Assembly: GCF_947179515.1 (NCBI RefSeq)
Contig: NC_067482.1
Coordinates: forward strand, 79,845,444 to 79,909,443
Origin: Apodemus sylvaticus
Taxonomy: Eukaryota > Chordata > Mammalia > Rodentia > Muridae
Direction: 5' to 3'
DNA: 64,000 nt
The stretch's first letter is position 1. Every line of letters begins with the position of its first letter. Both the position numbers and the translations under genes were made by a program. This document shows, piece by piece, positions 1 to 11,809 of this stretch. The notes beneath the pieces were generated by a model, which was not told the DNA's origin, did not search any database, and saw nothing but the letters and a program-made list of their open reading frames with translations.

Positions 1-420
1 CACCTTGTATGCCTCCAGCTCACAAGACCAGCAACAAAAGGTCCCTATTGTTCCTTGTTAGTTTTTTACAGTGCTGGGAAAGGACTCCAGGGCTTTGTGC
101 AGCCTGGCTGTGCTATCCACCCAGCCCCCAAAGGAAGGCTAGAAGACTAGAAGAGGAAGGGCTCCTATATATGCTCTCTTGTTCCCAATGGAAGAAACCC
201 TTACGTATGCCTGATGACTAATTTCCCATACATATGTGTGACACATGCTGACCAGCCCTGGATACCAAACATGTGGTTGGTTTTCATACACACATGTGAA
301 CCACGTGAGCTGACCTTCCAGGGTGTGTGCAAGGTATGTGGGGGGGGGGGGACTGACTCCTGGCCCAGCCTCATGGGACAGCTCTGGGGGAAATAGGAAG
401 AAGACATTCCTTTGATTGGA

Positions 421-441
421 CACACACACACACACACACAC
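421..441. repeat. (CA)n microsatellite
   Basis: About ten uninterrupted CA units in the intergenic part. Confidence 0.9.
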
Positions 442-860
442 CTACACTCAACAAATATTTGCTGGGATAACTAATAGGAAAAAATTGGAGGGGAAAAAAA
501 GCAGAAAGAAGGGGAAGAGAGAGAAGACAGACCATAGAGGATCAGCCTCTGTAGACCCGGCCCATCCACGGGAGGGGGGGTGGGGGGGTGTCCCAGCCTC
601 CAGCGCTCTGCAAACTCTGAGCTGTCCAAGGTACCTGCGTCATTGCAGGAAGAGTTGAAGTGTCCACAGGGCAGTGAAGCCTCTCTTTCACTTTCTTTAG
701 CAGCCTCACCTGACCCTGACCTGTTCATGACAGAGTTCACAACACCCGGACTTAGGGCCTTTGTGGCCCTCATCACCTGCCAGAACTGCTGTCCCCTCAG
801 GATCCTCATGGCCCACTCTTTCAAGCCTTCACACGCTTTTCTTTCTCACCCCACCCCCCC

Positions 861-1106
861 TTTAAAGATTTGTATTTATCTGTGTGTTGGGATATGTACA
901 CCGTATATGTGTGTGTTGGGATATGTACACCATATGTGTTCAGGCGCCTGCAGAGGCCAGAAGAGGACATCAGGTCTCGAGGATCTGAGTTACAGGTAGC
1001 TGTGAGCTGCACTGCGTGGTTACCGGGAATCAGACTTGGGTCCTCCAGAAGACATGATGGGCAAAGAGTTGGTCTTCTTAACTGCTGAGCCATTTTTCCA
1101 GTCCCA
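861..1106 (-). mobile_element. B2/B3-type SINE
   Basis: Read on the minus strand it begins with a degenerate form of CTGGAAAAATGGCTCAGCAG and ends in an AAATCTTTAAA-type tail, the tRNA-derived B2/B3 layout. It is diverged, with an internal near-duplication of GTTGGGATATGTACACC. Confidence 0.75.
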
Positions 1107-3065
1107 GAAGTTGCCTCTCAGAGGGTCTTCTCTAGCCCCCTTTGCTTTAAACTAATCGATCAACAAGAGACAAGTGACAGTTCTTGTCCTCGTCCTGACA
1201 ATAAAGCCTCTATAGTGTGACCCACAGCACACGCCCACACCTTGCTTGTCTGGGCTGGGTTGTGTGCACTTCTGAATGAATGAAGGACTAGAGGCTGCCT
1301 GCAGAAGTACCCTGGAAGGTGAAGTCATGTTGTGGGGACGTGTGTCTGAGGCTAGAGTCTGACCTGAGACAGGACAGTGGTCAGGAGGGTGCTCCTGCCT
1401 GGTGTCTGTTCCTGGCTGACCAGCTCCTACTCCTCAACCCCAAAGCAGAAGGTGGTGCCCCAGCACCCTAAATCATCAAATGACTCTGGAGGTAGGGCTT
1501 GGGAAGATAAAAATCCTGCCCTGCCAAATGGGGCAACCAGCAGCCTCAGCCAGGTCACCCTGTGGCCTCCACCTGACTTCTGTCTTTTACCTCCCCTCAT
1601 AAGCAGCTATCTCTGGATTTGGCTCCTCCTCGCAGACACTAGACCCTAGATTTCAGGGAGGAGCCATAGTGTCTGAACACCCCACGAGCCTGGGAGAGTA
1701 GTGCTGAACCCAGTACCACGCTGCCCACCTGCCTGGTCTGGCTTCTTCGGCATGGCCAGGTGATGTACGACCCACTGCCCTGCCAGGAAGTGACAGCAGA
1801 TGAATGGACATTGCTGGGGAGCAGGCTCAGAGCCAGGTGCTGCGAGCAGTAGGAGGCAGGCGCCTGGCTCTTGAGAAACCATTCCGGGAACGTCACCTCC
1901 CTGACCCAGAGCAAGATGGGAGGCAGGGACTGTCTTGGGCATGGTGCCCATGTGCTAGTCTTTAATGTGGGGCAGTGCAGGGAGTCAGAGTTGTGGGGGG
2001 ATTCTTGGTCTCAATTTCCTCATCTGTAATAGGCCAACAAGCAACCATGAGGAGACACATGGACTGTCCATTGAGAGACAGCCCCCAGACTCAGGGCTGC
2101 TGCATCCCAACGCTCCAAGTCTTGGACCCTAAACTCCTGCCTCTTCTCTGCCTCTGCGTCTGACCCCTCCCTTGGCCTATGGAGAGTCAAGCCTGGATGG
2201 CGTCTACCACCTTCCCTTGAGCATCTTTCAAATGGGAAAACTTAGGAGGACTTAGCAAGGTCAGGGCCAGACCGCAGGAGACTCCTTGTGGTTCAGAAAG
2301 GACCCTCTCCCCATGTGTCCCCAGGCAGCAAATGCCAGCTGCCTTTGCTTGTTCAGCAGGGATAAGGGACAATCAGGGCAGCCCTGGGTACCGAGAAGAG
2401 GGCTGGGGGCAGTGCAGCTGCTGTGACCAAGTCGGGATGTGCCAGACGCCTCTGCGTTCTGTCTGCATCCAAGGAGACCAGGACACCAGGCGGACGGTGT
2501 GTCCTTGCAGGCAGGGACTGGAGAGGGATGAGGAGGGGGGTCATTCTGGGAACCCAGGCTGCTTGCGGGACCGGGCAGTGCCTCCTGCCATCTGCTCCCT
2601 TATCCTGCTCCCCAGAGAATTCTGGACACTATGTGGGTCCTCCAATGACTGTGGACATGTGACATAGGTGTACACAGATGGAGCCAGGTGATGCAGACAC
2701 GACTTTGTGGCTGGTACTGCATGCAAACATGCTTATAGTCGGTAGATACCTGGTGGGGGTATATGTATAAATGAATGCACATCTGGAACCCAAGAACCCA
2801 GGTGTTGGCAGAACAGGTGCAGGTTCATGTGGACATGTATACCAATGTGTGTACACAGCATTCACATCCGTACAGGTCATTCACACTTAACATGCGTTAA
2901 GCAATTACTGTTCAAACAGCCTCAGACAAGATGAAAAAGGCCAGTCCCTGTTGTTAGATGGGGAAACTGAGGGCAAAGGCCTGGCTCAGGTTGTTGGGAT
3001 CCTGTGTAAGGGAGTGAGCCCTGCTCTGCCCTCCTCACAAGGTTAAAACCTCATGAGGGTAAGGA

Positions 3066-3243
3066 AAATGACTCATCTATAAAGAGCACCGGCTGCTTCT
3101 CCAGAGGACCCATGTTCAATTCCCAGAACCCACATGGTGGCTCGGCTCACAACTGCCTATAACTTCAGTTCCAGGGGATGTGATGCCCTCTCTCTGGCCT
3201 CCATGGGTACCGGCAGACACGTGGTACACAGACACACATGCAG
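3066..3243 (+). mobile_element. B3-type SINE
   Basis: It contains AGAGCACCGGCTGCTTCTCC, TTCAATTCCCAGAACCCACA and the TAACTTCAGTTCCAGGGGAT signature of B3 elements. Confidence 0.8.
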
Positions 3244-5737
3244 GAGCCAAGGAGGAGTCAGGATCCTCTCTATGGATGGGCCCTGCTAGAAGGCTTTAGC
3301 ATTAGAGTTGGGCAGGGTTGCTTGAGTTCCCTGCCTGAGACCAGCTTTGGAGAGGGGACACCTCACTAGGTTCCCTCTCCAGAGCCCGTTTCTTCATTTG
3401 TGGGATGGTGTCCCCATCCCTCCCGCTTCTTGTTGCATAGAGTCTTAAATACCACTTCCTTCCATGAGTCAGGGCTGAGGTCCCAAGGTCACCTCAGGGA
3501 CAGAGTGATGGTCCTGACTGAGCACCCCAGGCTGCACCCTGCACAGGCTCACCTGCTGGACTGACATCTGGGAGCGGAGATGAGTGTGGGGCGGAGGAGG
3601 AGGGGGTAAGGGATGTGAGGCTGGGCGGCAGGCCTTCTGGTTCAGTTAGTGAAAGGATTTGTCATTTTAATGATGTGATATTTCTTGCCTGGCTCCTGTC
3701 AGTGGTGGCATGAGGGGGGCAGCTGTTTCTACAAGTGACAAGGTGCTGGACCGCAGGGCCTGTCCTGATGCCCAAGTCTGTCCAGGCTGAGGCTGGAATG
3801 AGATGGAGGACTAAGAGCTCTCACTTCCTGTCCAATTCTGCATGGTGTGACCTTGGGCAAGTCCTTTTCCATGCAAGCCTGTTGCATCTCTAGAGTAGGA
3901 TTGGTAGGACTGGTGTTGATTCCAGTCTGACACCGCCTCCCCTGAGCCCTGCCCCTTCTCACCAGCACACTCTCATTTTCATCACTTCCTGTCTCACTTC
4001 TGGGACCTCTTAAGACCTGCTCATCACCTGTTCTCCCGAGGTCAGAGAGACTGTCATAGGCGCCTCTGTCTCCCGGCCACGTTAGTCACAGTGGGAGAGG
4101 TGACAGCTAATTTTAGTGCTGTGTTCCAGCACACAGTAGGTCTGGATAAGTATGTGTTTGTTGAATGATTGAATGGGCAGCTGCAGGCTGGCCTTCCTGC
4201 TCCCCCACCCTGCCCCCACCCCAGTGCAGCTCGGTGAGCGCAGGTGGCAGTGTCAGTGAGGGTGGCCTGGTGGGCAGCCCACCCATCAGCCTGGCACTGT
4301 GCCTGACCAGATGGAGCTGAGCGTCCGAGGGAGAGGGAGGGGAGAAGATTCATCACCCACAGTAGGTGGCAGGCGTGTGGGCGTGTCTATCCAGCCCCTT
4401 GTGGGACCCCATCCATCATGCTGTCCCGCGCAGGAGGTGAACAGTCTGTGGCCTCAAAGCAGGTTTCTTAGGGTAGGTCCTTTGGATTTCAGGAAAAAAA
4501 AAGGGGGAACCTGAGACATAGAGGAAAGTAACCGAAAGCTCAGATGGGGGCTTTAGGATCAGACTAATGAGCACTTGAATGACAGGTTCAAGACTCACTT
4601 GTCTGACCCTCCGGGATCTCTGCAGATAAGCATAGATTATAGACTGTGCTCGTGCGAGGTCATACCCCCAGGCTAGAGGAGGAGGTGTCTTCCAGCAGCT
4701 GGGCCAGTGGATCCAGGCAGGACTAATTGTCTGGGCCACCAGGGGGAAGGAGACTTTGATGGATGCCTTTCCTGCCAGGGAGGCTGGGGGAGGGTCAGCT
4801 AGTGATGACCGGGCCCTTGGTGACCACAACTCAGCTGGCTGACCAGCTGGCCTGGGGGACACCAGGCTGCAGCCTTTCCCAGTGCCCCTGCCCATTTTCT
4901 GGAAAATTCTTGTCTCTTCAGCGGCCTTCTGGTTATGAAAAGGAGCCCTCTCTGAGCCCTCGCTCCACCTGTGCTGTGGGGTGACCCTCAGACAGATCAT
5001 CCCCCCAGCCAAAATACGTCATCGTCCCCATGTGTGGGGCTCCGCGCTGGGGAAGGAGGCTGGACAAGGCAGCAGGTCCCTGGCACGTGCCTGCCCTGGG
5101 CACGGGGGAGGTTACAGGTGCTCCCTGGCAGTCTCCAGCACTGCTCAGCGCCAGGCGTCACTGCCCACTTCAGAGCCCTTATTTCATCTGCTCAACCATG
5201 GAAGACACTGATGGGTCTCATTTCCAGCTGCGCAAACCCAAGCCCAAAAGAGAGGACCCTGAAGCTAGAGAGGAGAGCAACATCTGGGCTTATAACTTGT
5301 GTTTTGTTCCCCGATGAGGGTGTACCAAGACCACCTTCCTCTTTAATGCCCCTGCTGCAGAGGTGGGGCAGGCCTGGGACTGTTCCTCCAGAGTCTGACG
5401 GACAGTGCAGGTCATCCCGGCCTTGTCCCACGCTGCTGAGGGCTGCTGGATAACTCAGGGAAAGGACTCATGCCCCGTGGGGATAGAGTGGTTTTCCTGT
5501 GAGGCTAAGGTCAGGATAAACCCAGGCATGGGATGTGATTGGCCTCAAAACTAAGCCACGAGAAGGCCCTGAGCCTGTTCCCTTCCCTATCACACAAATG
5601 AGCAGAACATAAGGGGCCTTTCTGGGGCTTCCCATGATGCTTCACTCGAGGATCTAAGCGGGCATTGCTGTGTCTCAGTGGGCTGGCTGCTCCTGGGACT
5701 GATTAGAGGGTCGAGGTGTGCTGAAGAGTACAGAGGC

Positions 5738-5880
5738 AGCTTAGTGTGGTAGCACATGACTGTGAGCCTAGCATTGGAGGGCAGAGGCAGGCAGATCTCT
5801 GTGAGTTCAAGGCCAGCCTGCTCCACCTAGTGAATTCCAAGACAGCCAGGGGCTACATGGTCAGACCCTGTCTTAGTGCA
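5738..5880 (+). mobile_element. B1 SINE
   Basis: 7SL-derived B1 pattern: GTGGTAGCACATGACTGTGA, GGGCAGAGGCAGGCAGATCT, GTTCAAGGCCAGCCTG and CAGACCCTGTCTTAG. Confidence 0.85.
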
Positions 5881-5885
5881 GAGGC

Positions 5886-6262
5886 CAGCAGCAAGGTGAC
5901 TGGGTGGGTGAAAGTGCTTGCTGCGCATGCTTGATGACGTGAGTTTGATTCCTGGAGCCCACATAAAGAACCAAGTCCACAAGGTATATATTGATAACAA
6001 TGTTGTAATATAGAGTTTAGGTATGTGTGATGCAACCTAGAATCCTATCACTTGGGAGGGAGGAGCAAGAGAGCCACCTGTGAATTCTGGGTCAGCTGGG
6101 GCTATATAGCAAGCAAACTGAATGCCAAGGGAATGGTGTGAATCTGTAATCTTGGCACAGTAGAGGCAGAGACAAGAGATCAGGAGTTTGAGGCCATCCT
6201 CTTGTCCATTGTAAGTCTGAGACAAGCCTAGGATATATGAGCTACTCCCCAAAATAAAAGTT
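5886..6262 (+). mobile_element. B4-like composite SINE, diverged
   Basis: A tRNA-like left part (GTGGGTGAAAGTGCTTGCTG, TTTGATTCCTGGAGCCCACA) is followed by two diverged B1-like parts ending near GCTACTCCCCAAAATAAAAG. Family assignment is tentative. Confidence 0.55.
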
Positions 6263-7329
6263 CAAAAGTGCCAAGGAGACATTGGCTGCCATCATCATTA
6301 CACTGACACGCCCCAGGGCTGACAGACCAGGTGTTTAGGGGACACTGGTCCTGACCTGTGAACACAGGATCTGTGCTTGGATGGGGAGGAGGCTCTGGTG
6401 GTGACTGGGTGACAAGGAGCTGGGGAGCCCTGGAGGAGCTGTGCTGTCCAGCCAGTGGAGCAGGGAGACTCTAATGAAGTGAGTTAGCTCCAGGCCACAC
6501 TGATTTCACGTCTGGGTGGCCACTTCTCAGCTGGTAAATGTCACTGGAGAGCAGCAGACATGCCTGGCAATGGCCCAGCTGCGGATGGGGGTGGGGGGAA
6601 GGGGGTAGGCCAACTGCCAGCAGGGGCTGGGGATGCCTTGGGGATGCTGATGGAAGGCCAGGGTCCCAGTTCCTATGGACCGGGTGGCTGCGTGCTCCAG
6701 GCTGTACTTGTGACATTAACTGCGATCCTGATCCCAGAACTCAAGCTCTAAGCTGGCTCTCTTAGCTGGCCACATCTGTCCCTTTCCTCACCTTGTGGAG
6801 GTTCCCAAGGGGGCACAGCTGCCCTGGGCTCCGGAATGGGAAGCAGAGCCATGCGGAGCTCTCTGGGCCCATGCCCTCCTTCCCGCCTTGTGCTGTCACC
6901 TTTGATAACTGATCCAAGCGAATAGCTCCCATCCAGAGCCGCACGGCAGCAGGCCGCAGTCCATTTGCTCTACTACAGCAGGCCTTGGCTCAGAACCAGG
7001 AAGCCCCTGTAGTGAGCTCAGACTTGACTCTTGTTGGAGAGGGTTGGGAGGCTGAGGCCAAGCAGCTCTAAGGGCCCGGCCACCCTGACATGGTCCCTGT
7101 GCACCCTAGCCTTCCACCCAGTCCCCACTCCAGTAAATCCTACATCAGCCTCCTTCCTGTTCCTTATCTCAGGGGATTATGAAGAGGTGGGTGTTTGCTC
7201 TGAAGTCAGGGTGTTGCTTTTCCATGGTTCTTTGGCTTAGCCTGGATAGGGACGCTGCAGGGGCAAATGGGGCTCCCTGAAGATTTGGAGGCACAAGGCA
7301 ACTCATCTCAGATAAAAGTAGAGTGGAGA

Positions 7330-7495
7330 CTGCTGGGTGGTGCACGCCTTTAGTCCCAGCACTTAGGAGGCAGAGCCAGTTGGATCCCTGTGAGTTCCAG
7401 GACAGCCTGGTCTACAGAGTGAGTTCCAGGACAGCCAGGGCTATACAAAGAAACCCTGTCTCAGAAAACAAACAAACAAGCAAACAAACAAAAAG
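7330..7495 (+). mobile_element. B1 SINE
   Basis: Near-complete B1 with TGCACGCCTTTAGTCCCAGC, an internal GAGTTCCAGGACAGCC repeat and an A/C-rich tail of AAAC units. Confidence 0.9.
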
Positions 7496-8192
7496 CAGAG
7501 GGGCATTCTCTTCTCACTGCCCCTTTCTCTTCTTGAAACCCAGTCACCAGGTCTAAAACCTGCAAAGCTCAGCCCAACTCATACCCTACCCAGGATCCAA
7601 CATTTCTGACGCAGATGCCAAAAACAGTGGCCTTGGGCTGACATTCAGTGGCCATTCAGATCCCCCAAGAAAGCTGTGACTTCACATGGAGACCTCTAGG
7701 GAAAGGGGTGGGGGTGGGGGTGAGGGATGGGAGGAGCTCAGACCAATGAGCCCCATCCCTGAGTTAGTGGTGGGCAGCTCTTACCTCCTGGCATCCCCAG
7801 TCCAACTCTTTTCCTTCCTCTTATCAATTTCTCCTTAAGGCATTGGGCCCCGACTATGTGTGGACTGGCCACACACAGGGCCTGCTGAGCGTGGCTGGTA
7901 GGGGTTCACCAGGATCTCAGAGAAAGGTCTGCGCTCAGCTGTCTTCCCCAGGAAGAGACAGCTCTGCGGGGAGCTGCTCCCTGCCTCTCATTCTTGGCAT
8001 CCAGGGACCTTCCCACGTGGAGTGTGGAGTGGGGAACCCTGGGATCCCCTGCCACTCACCCCTTTCCATGGGAAAGGAGGAGGGAGGAGAGAAAAGCTGT
8101 ATTAGTGGAAGAATAGACTGCTGCAACTAACTCCGTGCTGGTGTGTGCAGCCCAGAATAGCAATGGGCTTTCTCAAGGCAAACACAACTCCC

Positions 8193-8280
8193 CAGGTGTT
8201 AATGCAAATTCATTCGCTTAAGATGAAAGAAGGCTGTTTCCCCCTTCGCTGGTTAATATGAAGGACTTAATAGATTCAGC
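8193..8280. promoter_or_regulatory. Candidate regulatory element with E-box and POU octamer
   Basis: CAGGTG at 8193-8198 is followed four bases later by a perfect octamer ATGCAAAT at 8202-8209, inside a repeat-free AT-richer patch of GC-rich intergenic DNA. Function is an inference from motifs only. Confidence 0.3.
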
Positions 8281-9958
8281 CTAGGGAACTGGGGATCTCA
8301 GCCTGGGAGCTGAAGGCCCGGAGGAGGGAGAAGGGAAGAGGGGGTCGGGCGTGGTCCCCCGTGGATTTCAAAGCAGAACAACTGTCATAGCCGGCGGCTG
8401 AGGCTCAGCTCCTGCCACCCCCATCCTTGGTCCTGGCTGACAGGAGCTGGGACTCAAGAGGCTGGGCACTGGGAAAGCCTGCAGTGCCATGCCAACCTTC
8501 TGCCTTGGGGCCCCCATTAATCTGGAGGAGCGCTAAGGCCCTCTGCCTGCCCGAGCTGTACAGAGGGAGTGGAGGGCTAGGAGAGAGGATGGGGTGAGGT
8601 GGATGCTAACACAGGCCAAGCTGCCTGGGTCTAGTCCGCCTCCTTTTTTTTTTTTTTAGTTCCCCAAATGGTGACATTCTTTCAATAGCGCCTAGGAGAA
8701 CCAGTCTGAAATTGAAACTTAGGGGATCCCAGAGTTCTCGTCAGGAGGCCAGAGAGGAGACAAGACTTACTCAAGGCTGTACAGCTAAAGCAGAGAGCTG
8801 AGAGACAGGAGCCCAGCCTGCAGCAGCTCCCTGGGGCTTTCTGTCAGCCTTTCTTCCCAGCCTGCAGGCCTTCTGTGGCCTGAAGCCTGGACTAAGCCTC
8901 ACACACCAGAGCAGTCAAGTCTGGCATGTAGGCCTCCCAGAGCATGGCTCTCCTCTGAAAACCACTCACTCAGGACCTCTGCTGAGGAAAGGGCAGAGCT
9001 GCCCCATTCGGTGCTTAGTGTCCCAGAGGTAGGAGAAACTTGGAGCGAGCCAATCAGTGCTGACCCGGTGTCGGTTAGAATGTGACTCTCTGAGGGTCAA
9101 AGGCACAGCAGGTACCTGTCACAAGACACCTCCACAGTCTCTACTTTTGTTTACTGACTTAATTCCTTCAGATCAAAGGCTGCCCCGTCCTCCCCAGTGG
9201 GGGGGAGAGGGGAGAATAACATTATTTATATGGGAAATGGGCAAGGCTCTGTGGAGACTATTCCCTTATGCCTGATAAGAGAAAATTAGGTCACTGCCAC
9301 TCCTTCAGTGTCTGCTGCAAGGTTCTTTCAACCTAGGTGCCATGGACAGGGTTGAGAGCTTCGTCTGCAGAGCTAAGCACAACTGCTCAGAGCCTCTCCT
9401 GCTCTGAGCCTCCAGTAAATTATTGACCCAAGTGGAGAGCGCTAATGTGGTACAGTAACATCCTTCTCGGGCAGCCCCAGGACGGGCTATCTATCATCTC
9501 GTGGGCTCTGCAGCTGGCACTGGGCAAACATCGAGGACAAACAGGCCAGATGCAAGGTCATTAAGCTCAGGGTGCAGGTGGGTGGGGTGGGGCCCACCTG
9601 GGGCAATGCGTAGGCCTGCTGCCTCTGGGTTGTGACTCCCTTGGGGGTCTTCCTGGCTCTGCTTCCTCCTGCCTCAGCTCTCCAGAAAGCACCATTCAGA
9701 GAGAGCTGGCACCCTGGAGTGACCGTCTGGGCCCTGTGCTTAGACCCTCTAGGCATCAGTAATCTCCACCAACCCTTTAAAAGGCTCGTGGAGCGCACCA
9801 AAACGTGAAAACCACTTGCCTAGGTTGAAGTGGCTAGAAAGCGGCTTCGCAGGCATGGGGCCCCAGGCCTTCTGGGTTGGGAGTCGAGGGTTCTGAGCTC
9901 CTCTGCCAGGAGATCCGTCCCCAGAATCCTGGAGGCTAGGGATAAAAGAAGATTCCAG

Positions 9959-10066
9959 CCGAGCATGGTGGTGCATGTGCCTGTCTTTAATCCTAGAGCC
10001 TGGGAGGCAGAGGCTGGTGGATCTCTTGAGTTGGAGGCCACCCTGGTCTACAGAGTAGACTTTTTT
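9959..10066 (+). mobile_element. B1 SINE, truncated
   Basis: B1 left part (GAGCATGGTGGTGCATGTGC to GGTCTACAGAGTAGAC) that stops before the usual CCCTGTCTC end. Confidence 0.75.
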
Positions 10067-10079
10067 TTTTTGAATACTT

Positions 10080-10410
10080 AAAAATTGTTTTTAATTGCAC
10101 ATTTAGTGGAGGGGCTGGCAGGCTCATGCTATGATGCCTGGGTAGAGGGCAGAGAACAACTTGTGGGAATAGGCTTTCTCCTTCCACTACCTCACGGGTC
10201 CGGAGATAGAATTTTTTTTCCCCCGAGACAGGGTTTCTCTGTATAGCCGTGGCTGCCCTGGAATTCACTTTGTAGAACAGGCTGGTCTCAAACTCAGAAA
10301 TCCGCCTGCCTCTGCCTCCCAAGTGCTGGGATTAAAGGCGTGGGTCACCACTGCGGCCGGCCGGAGACAGTATTTAACAGTGAGTGTCTTTACCCACTGA
10401 GCCCTCTCGT
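10080..10410 (-). mobile_element. B3-like SINE split by a B1
   Basis: Outer parts (CATGCTATGATGCCTGGG and TACCCACTGAGCCCTCTC) belong to one tRNA-derived SINE on the minus strand. A minus-strand B1 occupies 10211-10362, flanked by CCGGAGA copies, so the B1 is the younger insertion. Confidence 0.65.
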
Positions 10411-11494
10411 GGTTTTAGAGCAGTTTCCATTCTTCCCAGGCCTCTAAAAGCATCATTGCCAACCACTTTTACAGAAGTGACAGAGGACCGTCCTGGGGTA
10501 AGGGCAGTGCTCTAGCTAGGCAGAGCTGGTAAGGGAAGGCTGGCTCCCACCTCAGGGCTCTCAGGCAGCCCTGAGGTCTACCCAGCGGCAGCAGGCCAGG
10601 CGCTATTCTGGGGTCATCTTGCAATGAGAAATGGGCATCCAGTAGAAACAGGAGAGAAGCAGCAGGAGTCCTCTCTGAGTCACATAGAGACCTTGCTGTG
10701 CTGATAAACGCTCCCATAATTTGCTCCCACTGCCCTGCCACTACACTGATGGCTGAGGAAGCTGTCTCCCTATAGGGCTGGGACTGCAGCCTCGGGATCC
10801 TGTCATAATGCAGTAATGACAGGCTGCCAGGGAGCCCCGCATGGCAGGGAGGGGCGGGAGAGCCCTCTTGCTGGAGAGGCTGTCTGTAGGGAGGCAGGAG
10901 TGAAGGCAGTTGACTTTCTCCTCCCCAGTCTGCAAGGGATTAGATCAGACAAGGGTGCAGCCATTTCCTGATAGTACCTTCTCCTCTTTTAGACTTGGAC
11001 TTCCAGGTCTCCATTACATGTGGGTGACTCCTAATTTGATTCTTCCCATGAAGGCTTGTGGGGCACACAGTGCTGTGGACAGCTGCCAGGCGCTCCCTAC
11101 AGCAGAGGAGGAAGTGCTGGTAGGGAGGCCACACTGACAGAGGCAGACAGCATGGCCCTGGGTGTGGATGCCATAAGGAAGCATCAAGATCCAACAGCCT
11201 CCTGACATCACAGGCTACAATAAAACGCAACTCAGCGTCCACAAGGCACCAGGCAGAGCAGGACAGGAATGGGCCAGCCTGGACTACAGTGTTTCACAAC
11301 AACCGAAGTATCATGCAATCTTGTCAGTCCCCACTGCTGATGGAGGTGCCAGGCTGTCAGTGAGCATTCTGGGCTACTGGGGTGTCTTTTAAAGTCAGGT
11401 AAAAATACTTCAAAATGACCAGTTTATACAGAGTGGTTTCCCTGATTTGACTGCCCGGGAATTAGGCTGCTTCTAGATGTTAGAACTAGCAATC

Positions 11495-11612
11495 AGCTAG
11501 GCAGTGATGGCGCACACCTTTAATCCCAGCACTTGGGAGGCAGAGACAGGTGGATTTCTGAGTTCGAGGCCAGCCTGGTCTACACAGAAAAACCCTATCC
11601 TGAAAAACCAAA
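11495..11612 (+). mobile_element. B1 SINE with target-site duplication
   Basis: B1 body flanked by identical GAACTAGCAATC copies at 11483-11494 and 11613-11624. It lies about 200 bp past the predicted Nf2 transcript end. Confidence 0.92.
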
Positions 11613-11809
11613 AGAACTAGCAATCTATGTCAACTACTACAAATGGAGGGCTGGGGATACAGTGCCATTGTTTTGGGGATAAGACACAGCCGTCTGTATG
11701 TCCAGCTCCAGATCTGACACTTCTGACCTCTGTAGGCAATAGGCATGTACACAGTACACATGCACACACAACATACATAAAGAAGCTCAAACAAAGAGAT
11801 AGTGACAGA

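Larger units (their letters stand above)
1..11804. other. Intergenic region downstream of Nf2
   Basis: No exon, CpG island or RNA gene could be supported. Unannotated stretches at 1-860, 1107-3065, 3244-5737, 6263-7329, 7496-9958 and 10411-11494 are fairly GC-rich, of normal complexity and without a recognised repeat, apart from short runs (G run near 340, CA at 421-441, T run near 8645). Open frames there, up to 198 codons on the minus strand at 4416-5012, resemble no family and lie in GC-rich DNA where stops are rare. In mammals the next gene on this side is usually Cabp7, but none of its EF-hand exons was seen. Confidence 0.7.

Noticed and set aside
4416..5012. 198-codon open frame on the minus strand
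   Set aside because: It resembles no protein family, has no splice or promoter context, and lies in GC-rich DNA where long frames are expected by chance.
1..11804. Cabp7 or another neighbouring gene
   Set aside because: Expected from mammalian synteny, but no EF-hand exon, CpG island or splice-bounded frame was found.
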